38,395 nucleotides of DNA from JAFLTL01 sp964389525 (GTDB lineage Bacteria; Bacteroidota; Bacteroidia; Bacteroidales; Muribaculaceae), in assembly GCA_964389525.1 (NCBI GenBank), contig CAYMEX010000023.1, positions 1 to 38,395 of the forward strand. Direction: 5' to 3'. The notes under the pieces are model-generated. The model was not told the origin of the DNA, did no database searches, and worked only from the letters and a program-made list of their open reading frames with translations. Each line of letters starts with the position of its first letter. Position 1 is the stretch's first letter. The translations under genes and the position numbers were made by a program. This document shows positions 32,811 through 38,395 of this stretch, piece after piece.

Positions 32811-34000
32811 CCACGGTCGACCTTGCGCATGTCGGGCAGAAACGCCGCCACGATGCCAAGCAGCGGAAGAAGCGTGCTCACCTGAAAGACAAACTCGATG
32901 CTCGTTTTCTCGGCAAGCCACCCGAAAAAGGCCGCACCAATACCGCCCAGACCGAACGACAGGCCGAAAAACAGCCCTGCGATAGTGCCGACATGAGCCG
33001 GCTTGAGCTCGGTGGCAAATACCAGTATCGCCGAGAATGCCGACGATATCACAAGCCCGATGATCACGGCAAGCACAATCGTCATCACAAGACCGGCATA
33101 AGGAAGCATCAGAGCAAATGGCGCGGCGCCGAGTATCGAGCACCATATCACATACTTGCGCCCGATCTTGTCGCCTATCCATCCTCCCGCGATTATGCCG
33201 ATGGCCGAGGCTGCCAGAAAAGCGAACAGACACAGCTGCGAGTCGCGCACCGTCAGCCCGAACTTATCCATCAGAAAGAACGTGAAATAGCTCGACATGC
33301 TCGACAGATAGAACTGCTTGGAGAAAGTAAGCACCACAAGCACTATCATAGCATTGCGCACCTGACGCGCCGACAGATCGAGCACACTCACCATGCGGCG
33401 CGCCTCCGACGCCATAGTCGAGGCCACCACCCGGCGGTACCACATCCCCACTTTAGTCACCACCAGTGCGCCAACTATCAATGCGATAGCAAACCATGCG
33501 GCCGCGCCGATGCCGTTAGGCAGTATGATCAGAGCCGCCAGAAGCGGACCGATCGCACTCCCGCCGTTGCCGCCGACCTGAAATATCGACTGCGCGAGCC
33601 CCTTGCGTCCGCCCGCCGCCATCTGCGCCACACGCGACGCCTCAGGGTGAAATATCGACGACCCCATGCCTATCACTGCCACCGACAGCACCGTTGTGCC
33701 GAAATCAGAGGCAAACGCCAGCAGCAGTATGCCGCATAGCGATATGCACATGCCCGTGGCGAGTGCGAAAGGACTCGGATGACGGTCGGCATACCGGCCG
33801 ACAAAAGGCTGCAGTATCGACGAAGTCATCTGAAAAACAAACGTGATAAGGCCGATCTGTGTAAACGACAGCGCGAACTCCTCCTTCAGTATAGGATATA
33901 CAGCCGGAATCACCGACTGCACCGCATCATTCAGCAGGTGAGCCACACTTATGGCAAGCAACACCCTGAATGCCGTATTTTTCTGTACTGCGTCCGACAT
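32804..34000 (-). CDS. MFS exporter, fosmidomycin-resistance (Fsr) type
   Basis: A 398-residue inner-membrane transporter with about 12 predicted transmembrane helices in two halves. The ATG at 34000 gives MSDAVQKNTAFRVLLAISVAHLLND. Family features are HLLNDAVQSVIPAVYPILK at the start, the loop GRYADRHPSP between helices 2 and 3, SSIFHPEASRVAQMA, and QVGGNGGSAIGPLLAAL. The second half has GGWIGDKIGRKYV. These match Fsr-like drug/proton antiporters. The natural substrate is unknown. The gene has its own -7 box and diverges from tRNA-Ala. Confidence 0.9.
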   Translation of the reverse strand: MSDAVQKNTAFRVLLAISVAHLLNDAVQSVIPAVYPILKEEFALSFTQIGLITFVFQMTSSILQPFVGRYADRHPSPFALATGMCISLCGILLLAFASDFGTTVLSVAVIGMGSSIFHPEASRVAQMAAGGRKGLAQSIFQVGGNGGSAIGPLLAALIILPNGIGAAAWFAIALIVGALVVTKVGMWYRRVVASTMASEARRMVSVLDLSARQVRNAMIVLVVLTFSKQFYLSSMSSYFTFFLMDKFGLTVRDSQLCLFAFLAASAIGIIAGGWIGDKIGRKYVIWCSILGAAPFALMLPYAGLVMTIVLAVIIGLVISSAFSAILVFATELKPAHVGTIAGLFFGLSFGLGGIGAAFFGWLAEKTSIEFVFQVSTLLPLLGIVAAFLPDMRKVDRGR

Positions 34001-34026
34001 AATTGTGCAAACTTGAAAACAATGCA

Positions 34027-34034
34027 CAAAGTTA
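34027..34034 (-). promoter_or_regulatory. -7 box of the MFS gene
   Basis: The minus strand reads TAACTTTG, 27 bases upstream of the MFS ATG. No -33 TTTG is apparent. Confidence 0.5.
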
Positions 34035-34056
34035 GCAAATAAAAATTTCGTTATCG

Positions 34057-34088
34057 CTTGTATTATTTGATTTCATTCCCTAACTTTG
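34057..34088 (+). promoter_or_regulatory. Promoter of tRNA-Ala
   Basis: CTTG (34057-34060), a 20-bp spacer and TAACTTTG (34081-34088) lie 18 bases before the tRNA 5' end. The arrangement is divergent from the MFS promoter. Confidence 0.65.
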
Positions 34089-34106
34089 TCACGCAAATTA
34101 AGTCAT

Positions 34107-34183
34107 GGGGTATTAGCTCATCTGGCTAGAGCGCGACACTGGCAGTGTCGAGGTGAGCGGTTCGAGTCCGCTATACTCCACCA
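34107..34183 (+). tRNA. tRNA-Ala (GGC), CCA encoded
   Basis: Acceptor GGGGTAT/ATACTCC (one G-U), D-arm TAGCTCATCTGGCTAGAG, anticodon stem CGACA/TGTCG with loop CTGGCAG (anticodon GGC, alanine), T-arm AGCGGTTCGAGTCCGCT. The discriminator is A, and the 3' CCA is encoded, unlike the tRNA-Asp genes here. Length is 77 nt. Confidence 0.96.
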
Positions 34184-34186
34184 CGA

Positions 34187-34220
34187 GTCGTTAACCATCA
34201 ATCGGTTAGCGACTTTTTCT
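34187..34220 (+). terminator. Terminator of tRNA-Ala
   Basis: GTCGTTAACC and GGTTAGCGAC form a 10-bp stem with one U-G wobble, followed by a T-rich run (TTTTTCTTTTTTC), directly after the tRNA. Confidence 0.88.
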
Positions 34221-34275
34221 TTTTTCAGACACAAAACATCACCGCCTACCCGCTTCACACCAATGTCTACCATTT

Positions 34276-34303
34276 TTGTCGATCGCAAACGTTTTATCGA
34301 CAA
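34276..34303. promoter_or_regulatory. Candidate operator before the AraC-family gene
   Basis: TTGTCGAT (34276-34283) and ATCGACAA (34296-34303) are a perfect 8-bp inverted repeat with centres 20 bp apart, two helical turns. It lies 20 bases before the ATG at 34323. A dimeric regulator site, possibly autoregulatory, is the natural reading. Confidence 0.45.
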
Positions 34304-34322
34304 TAAAATGTAAATTAGCGGC

Positions 34323-35228
34323 ATGGAAAATCCAACGATCAGTCTATCATCTATCGACGCGTACAACCGTATATACGGCCTTCCTACGCTGCATCCGCTT
34401 GCTTCTGTCATCGATCTGCGTCAGGCTACGCGATCGATCAACCATGTGCGCATGAAATATGGCGTATACGCCCTCTTTCTGAAAAACGGAATACAGTGCT
34501 CACTGAAATACGGACGCCGCACCTACGACTATCAGGAAGGCACCGTCGTCAGCTTCGCGCCCGGACAGACCGTCGACGTCGACATGGAGCAGGATCTGAT
34601 CGCGCCCGACGTCCGCGGGCTGATTTTCCATCCCGACCTCATCTACGGCACACCGCTCGCCGACAAGATCGCCCGGTTTCGTTTCTTCGACTACTCGCAG
34701 GTCGAGGCGCTCCATCTGTCCGACGACGAGCGCGGCCAGTTTCTTTTCTGCCTCGATCTTATTCAGAAAGAGCTGACCCATCCCGTCGACCATCACTCCG
34801 CCTCCGTCATTTCCGCCAACATACAGCTGCTGCTCGAATACATGGACCGCTTCTACGACCGCCAGTTCATCACCCGACACAAAGTCAACTCCGAGATTGT
34901 CGCACGCTTTGAGGCCGACCTGAAATCCTACTACAGCGATCCCGCCAAGATACGCAACACACCGAGCGTGGCCTATTTCGCGTCGCTCGCCAGCCTGACG
35001 CCCGGATATTTCGGCGACCTCGTGCGCAAAGAAACAGGCATGTCACCCAAAGACATCATCGCGCTGCACATCATCGACCTCGCCAAACAGCGGCTAACAG
35101 CCACCTCCGACGACGTCAGCCAGATCGCCTACGACCTCGGCTACGACTACCCCGCACACTTCTCGCGCATGTTCAAGCGCATCACCGGCAAGTCACCATC
35201 GCAGTACCGTCTCGACGTCACCGCCTGA
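34323..35228 (+). CDS. AraC-family transcriptional regulator
   Basis: A 301-residue regulator. The N-terminal half (about 1-175) is a cupin-like sensing domain, with YGVYALFLKNGIQCSLKYG and EGTVVSFAPGQTV. The C-terminal AraC DNA-binding domain (about 200-298) has two helix-turn-helix motifs: SVAYFASLASLTPGYFGDLVRK and DVSQIAYDLGYDYPAHFSRMFK, followed by GKSPSQYR. It converges on the esterase gene with 3 bases between stop codons. The inducer and targets are not evident. Confidence 0.95.
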   Translation: MENPTISLSSIDAYNRIYGLPTLHPLASVIDLRQATRSINHVRMKYGVYALFLKNGIQCSLKYGRRTYDYQEGTVVSFAPGQTVDVDMEQDLIAPDVRGLIFHPDLIYGTPLADKIARFRFFDYSQVEALHLSDDERGQFLFCLDLIQKELTHPVDHHSASVISANIQLLLEYMDRFYDRQFITRHKVNSEIVARFEADLKSYYSDPAKIRNTPSVAYFASLASLTPGYFGDLVRKETGMSPKDIIALHIIDLAKQRLTATSDDVSQIAYDLGYDYPAHFSRMFKRITGKSPSQYRLDVTA

Positions 35229-35231
35229 TGA

Positions 35232-36209
35232 TCACTTTATAAAATCCGACGACAGCTTCACCGCGTCCTCAAACGCCCGCTCCTGCCCCGCGACAGTGAT
35301 GAAAAGATGCACCGTACCCTCCATCAGCCTATACGTCACATCCACCCCCTCGTCACTCATCCGCTCCGCCAGCTCACGCCCCTGGCACTGCAGTATGTCC
35401 CTTTCAGCAGCCACGATCAGAGTCCGCGGCAATCTCGATAGAGCCCCCTTCTCCGCATCCATCGGCGAGACAAGACCGTTACGCCGGTCATCAGTGTAGG
35501 CCTCGTTGAACGCATCCATCAGGTCACTGTCGAGACCATATCCTCGCCCATATCTGAGCCAGCTCTCCGAACCGTCGGCATACGCCCGGGCAACAGGATA
35601 AAACAGCACCAGCGACTCCAGCGTTCCCGCCGGCATGCTCATGGCAGTCGCTATCGCCAGATTTCCGCCCGAACTGTCACCTCCCACCGACACGCCGCCG
35701 CATCCCCATGCCGCCGCACTATCCGTCGCCACCTTCACCGCCTCTATACAATCCTGCAGCCCCTCCGGGAAACGATGTTCCGGCGCCAGGCGGTAATCAA
35801 CCGCAAGCACCGCCACGCCACTAAGCGCCATATTCGCGCAATAGCGCGAACAGCTGTTGATGCTCCCTATCGTCCATCCGCCGCCATGCAGATATACAAG
35901 CAAAGGCTTCCCGTCCGCGCCGGCTCCCTCCATTCTGAACAGACACATGCGTTCGCCGATCCGACGACGTGAGACACCATCCGGAAGCACATACGCCCTG
36001 TTTCTCGACCCGCGCACTGCATCAAGATCGCCACAGTCACCCCCGATAGCCTTCACGATCGCATCCCTCTGCGCATCCTGCAGCCCATTCGGCATCCCTG
36101 CAAGAAAAGCATCAGCCTCCTCCGCATAACCCTGTCCGACCACACGACACATAGCACCGACCATACACACCAACAGCAAAACAAACCTTACCATATCCAC
36201 AAAATTCAT
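35232..36209 (-). CDS. Secreted hormone-sensitive-lipase-type alpha/beta hydrolase
   Basis: A 325-residue esterase of the HSL family. The ATG at 36209 is preferred because it begins a signal peptide (MNFVDMVRFVLLLVCMVGAM, with a second possible ATG at 36194). The frame stays open for 150 more codons upstream, but these run into non-coding hairpin repeats and past the promoter. Motifs are HGGGW (residues 108-112, oxyanion hole), VDYRLAPEHRFP, GDSSGGN (Ser179), the acid Asp271 in AERDILQ and His301 in GTVHLF. The HGGG motif plus GDSSGG is diagnostic of this family. The substrate is unknown. Confidence 0.92.
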   Translation of the reverse strand: MNFVDMVRFVLLLVCMVGAMCRVVGQGYAEEADAFLAGMPNGLQDAQRDAIVKAIGGDCGDLDAVRGSRNRAYVLPDGVSRRRIGERMCLFRMEGAGADGKPLLVYLHGGGWTIGSINSCSRYCANMALSGVAVLAVDYRLAPEHRFPEGLQDCIEAVKVATDSAAAWGCGGVSVGGDSSGGNLAIATAMSMPAGTLESLVLFYPVARAYADGSESWLRYGRGYGLDSDLMDAFNEAYTDDRRNGLVSPMDAEKGALSRLPRTLIVAAERDILQCQGRELAERMSDEGVDVTYRLMEGTVHLFITVAGQERAFEDAVKLSSDFIK

Positions 36210-36235
36210 CAGACGTGGCACACGCCACAACACCC

Positions 36236-36243
36236 CAAAGATA
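36236..36243 (-). promoter_or_regulatory. -7 box of the HSL-type esterase gene
   Basis: The minus strand reads TATCTTTG, 27 bases before the ATG. ATTG at about 36264-36267 could serve as a weak -33 box with a 20-bp spacer. This supports the shorter start of the esterase. Confidence 0.55.
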
Positions 36244-36274
36244 CAACACACCGTCCCCACCCGCAATGTCAAAA

Positions 36275-36602
36275 TGGCCACTCCCCCCACCGACCGCAAA
36301 AAGAGCCAGAGGCCTGCCCCACCTCGAGAGCAGCGACGCCTGCATCTACCCGTAACACCGAATGTTAAGCGCCGGGGGCGCGCCGTTATCGTAAACCCCA
36401 GGCGACCGTCAGGAAGCTGGGGAGACAAGCCAATATACAACCACAGAGCCTCGGAGAGGCGATGTAAACTCCACACCATCTTCGCTACCGCAGCCCAAGG
36501 CATTGCAGATGCCGCAACCCGGCGAAGCCGGAGCTTAGCCCCATCCTGTGAGCGCAGCGAACAGGGTGGGGACACTACCACACCCACAGTGACAGCGCGG
36601 GG
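36275..36602. other. Gene-free lead-in to the hairpin array
   Basis: No credible gene. The stretch is a succession of small stems: GCGCC-GGG-GGCGC (36370-36382), CCCCAG/CTGGGG (36396-36422), GCCTC-GGA-GAGGC (36448-36460), GGCAT/ATGCC (36499-36513), CCGGC-GAA-GCCGG (36519-36531) and an 11-bp stem CCCCATCCTGT/ACAGGGTGGGG (36539-36571, one wobble). Confidence 0.7.
36497..36530 (+). repeat. 34-nt direct repeat bracketing the array, left copy
   Basis: It differs from 38312-38345 at two positions of 34. It contains two mini-hairpins, one with a GAA triloop. Confidence 0.8.
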
Positions 36603-36713
36603 GCGACCTTCGGTTTCGCTATAGCAGCTAAAGCAGCTATACAAGCTATCACAGCTACCACCCATATACTACCTCGATAAGAGCCGCGTCCGCAGCTACC
36701 CCCCCACCACGCA
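36603..36713 (+). repeat. Partial repeat unit at the left end of the array
   Basis: This is the 3' part of a unit: ACCTTCGGT, the 9-bp satellite (GCTATAGCA-type, about five copies), then the ATATACTACC and GAGCCGCG blocks. The 5' half is missing. Confidence 0.7.
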
Positions 36714-37025
36714 CACCTGACCTTAGTTCGTCGTTCAGGCCACATAATGCCTGAAAGGCATTTCAAAAATGTAGCCGGGTACACCGTCAGGTGTGCCCGG
36801 TAAAAAGAGGCCTGTCAAGCGTGTCTGAAAGACACCTTGTTACACACCATACCTTGCCACCAATGCCCCCCACCAAAGCAGTGACGCCCCCCTCTGCATC
36901 CCTTCTATTCACCTTCGGTTTCGCTATAGCAGCTACAGCAGCTATATAAGCTATAGCAGCTACTACCCCCACCATATACTACCGCGATGAGAGCTGCAGC
37001 GCAGCGACACACCTCACACCATGAG
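36714..37025 (+). repeat. Tandem hairpin unit 1 (312 bp)
   Basis: Order of elements: CACCTGACCT block; AATGCCT-GAA-AGGCATT (36746-36762); 11-bp stem CCGGGTACACC/GGTGTGCCCGG (36775-36800); GTGTCT-GAA-AGACAC (36821-36835); CTTGTTACACACC; ACCTTCGGT; a 9-bp satellite; ATATACTACCGC. No frame in either direction has protein-family features. Confidence 0.8.
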
Positions 37026-37400
37026 CACCTGACCTTAGGTCGACATTCAGCCCACATAATGCCTGAAAGGCATTACAAAAATGTAGCCGGGTACACCGTC
37101 AGGTGTGCCCGGTTAAAAAGCACCAACCAAGCGTGACTGAAAGACACTTTGTTACACACCATACCATGCACCATTGCTACCCCACAAAAGAAGCGACGCA
37201 CACCCCCTGCATCCCTTTTCACCTTCGGTTTCACTAAAGCAGCTACATCAGCTATCGCAGCTACCACCCCACCATATACTACCGCAATGAGAGCCGCGGA
37301 CGCGGCGCAACATACATAGCACCTGGTGACCGAAGGGAACCAGGTGTAAAATGCCCCACACTAAAGAGCTGCAGCGCAGCGACACACTTCCCACCACGCA
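37026..37400 (+). repeat. Tandem hairpin unit 2 (375 bp)
   Basis: Same order of elements, with AATGCCT-GAA-AGGCATT at 37058-37074 and the 11-bp stem at 37087-37112. The GTGTCT stem is mutated to GTGACT here. The tail gains CACCTGGT/ACCAGGTG around GACCGAAGGGA, plus AGAGCTGCAGCGCAGCGACAC. Confidence 0.8.
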
Positions 37401-37785
37401 CACCTGACCTTAGGTCGACATTCAGGCCACATAATGCCTGAAAGGCATTTCAAAAATGTAGCCGGGTACACCGTCAGGTGTGCCCGGAAAAAAAGCACCA
37501 ACCAAGCGTGTCTGAAAGACACCTTGTTACACACCAGACCTTGCCCCATTGCTGCCCCCCACAAAAGCAGCGACGCACACCCCCTGCGTCCCACTTATTC
37601 ACCTTCGGTTTCGCTATCGCAGCTAAAGCAGCTATACAAGCTATCGCAGCTACCACCATATACTACCGCAATGAGAGCCGCGGACGCGGCGCAACATACA
37701 TAGCACCTGGTGACCGAAGGGAACCAGGTGTAAAATGCCCCCACACAAAAGAGCTGCAGCGCAGCGACACACCTCACACCACGAG
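37401..37785 (+). repeat. Tandem hairpin unit 3 (385 bp)
   Basis: Complete unit: stems at 37433-37449, 37462-37487 and 37508-37522, the satellite near 37600-37650, then the CACCTGGT/ACCAGGTG tail. It is nearly identical to unit 2 over the tail. Confidence 0.8.
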
Positions 37786-38040
37786 CACCTGACCCTAGTT
37801 CGTCGTTCAGGCCACATAATGCCTGAAAGGCATTTAAAAAATGTAGCCGGTACACCATCAGGTGTGCCCGGTAAAAAAGCGCCAACCAAGCGTGTCTGAA
37901 AGACACCATGTTACACACCATACCTTGCCATCACTGCTGCCCCCCACAAAAGCAGCGACGCCCTCCCCGCGTCCCTTCTATTCACCTTCGGTTTAGCTAA
38001 AGCAGCTATATAAGCTATCACAGCTACCCCCTCCCACGCA
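37786..38040 (+). repeat. Tandem hairpin unit 4 (255 bp, lacks the tail)
   Basis: Stems at 37818-37834, 37847-37871 (one G lost) and 37892-37906. The satellite runs straight into unit 5, so the ATATACTACC and CACCTGGT tail blocks are absent. Confidence 0.8.
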
Positions 38041-38300
38041 CACCTGACCTTAGATCGACACTCAGGCCACATAATGCCTGAAAGGCATTTCAAAAATGTA
38101 GCCGGGTACACCGTCAGGTGTGTCCGGTAAGAAAGCGCCAATCAAGCGTGTCTGAAAGACACCTTGTTACACACCATACCTTGCCTCATTGTTGTCCCCC
38201 ACGAAAACAGCAACGACAGACTCCTGCGTCCCTCTTATTCACCTTCGGTTTCGCTATAGCAGCTAAAGCAGCTATATAAGCTATCGAAGCTACCCTCCCC
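38041..38300 (+). repeat. Tandem hairpin unit 5 (about 260 bp)
   Basis: Stems at 38073-38089, 38102-38127 and 38148-38162. The satellite ends near 38293, followed by the right-hand bracketing repeat. Confidence 0.8.
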
Positions 38301-38311
38301 CACGGCAACAC

Positions 38312-38345
38312 AAGGCATCGCAGATGCCGCAACCCGACGAAGCCG
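38312..38345 (+). repeat. 34-nt direct repeat bracketing the array, right copy
   Basis: Near-identical to 36497-36530. It includes GGCATC-GCA-GATGCC (38314-38328), a perfect 6-bp stem with a GCA triloop. Confidence 0.8.
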
Positions 38346-38395
38346 CTCCCAGATCACGCGCATCATCCATACGACAAAAAAAAGAATGTCCCCGG

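Noticed and set aside
36210..36665. N-terminal extension of the HSL-type esterase frame by about 150 codons
   Set aside because: The extension crosses a promoter box and translates hairpin repeats; a normal signal peptide starts at 36209.
36575..38141. Several 60-110 codon frames in the tandem array, similar between units
   Set aside because: They resemble each other only because the DNA repeats; they change frame between units, lack start-site signals, and their residues follow the hairpins and the 9-bp satellite.
36603..38300. CRISPR array
   Set aside because: Units are 255-385 bp with no short identical repeats separated by unique 30-40 bp spacers, and no cas genes are present.
36497..38345. 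Integron attC array
   Set aside because: No gene cassettes, no integrase gene, and no R-box/L-box core sites were recognised; the stems are short and perfect, unlike attC sites.

Overview
The window looks like a chromosomal segment of a Bacteroidales bacterium, most likely a gut Muribaculaceae-type organism. The reasons are Bacteroidetes promoters (TTTG, about 20 bp, TAnnTTTG) ahead of many genes, few Shine-Dalgarno sites, a fused MurF-alanine racemase, fimbrillin lipoproteins with DUF3575/DUF5119 partners, a TonB-receptor-type outer-membrane barrel, and coding DNA of fairly high GC. The family placement is inference from gene content.

Layout. 1-1059 holds the 5' part of thrS (minus strand). 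1250-7564 is a four-gene fimbrial operon (minus): DUF3575 protein, DUF5119 lipoprotein, Mfa-like fimbrillin, and a large fimbrillin with a C-terminal FISUMP-like region. Its first gene is interrupted by a C10 tract and looks phase-variable and OFF in this assembly. 8031-9557 is an HtrA/DegP protease. 9825-15961 is a tight plus-strand operon: NlpC/P60 hydrolase, TPR/propeller/OmpA lipoprotein, GSCFA protein, MurF-Alr fusion. A DJ-1 protein faces it. 16781-17671 is an AT-rich Abi_2/AbiF-like HEPN gene preceded by a promoter and a terminator-like hairpin. 17825-22218 holds an outer-membrane barrel receptor with a second C10 tract near its promoter, an ApbE lipoprotein and a glycerophosphodiesterase. 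A secreted esterase (minus) follows.

23146-24730 is gene-poor: a long inverted repeat, GNA-triloop mini-hairpins, and two tRNA-Asp genes in duplicated 258-bp units, each with its own promoter and terminator. 24822-31067 (minus) holds mutL, a MurU-like nucleotidyltransferase coupled to an AmgK-like kinase fused to a RapZ C-terminal domain, and a two-component system. 31208-36209 holds a DUF6624 lipoprotein, an Fsr-like MFS exporter, tRNA-Ala(GGC), an AraC regulator and an HSL-type esterase.

36275-38395 has no credible gene. It is a tandem array of about five 255-385 bp units made almost entirely of short perfect hairpins, many with GAA/GCA/GGA triloops, bracketed by near-identical 34-nt direct repeats.

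The strongest leads for something new are the C10 switch in the fimbrial operon, the triloop-hairpin array with its relatives near 23.5 kb, the HEPN gene with its hairpin leader, the kinase-RapZ fusion, and the decayed MurF half of the MurF-Alr protein.
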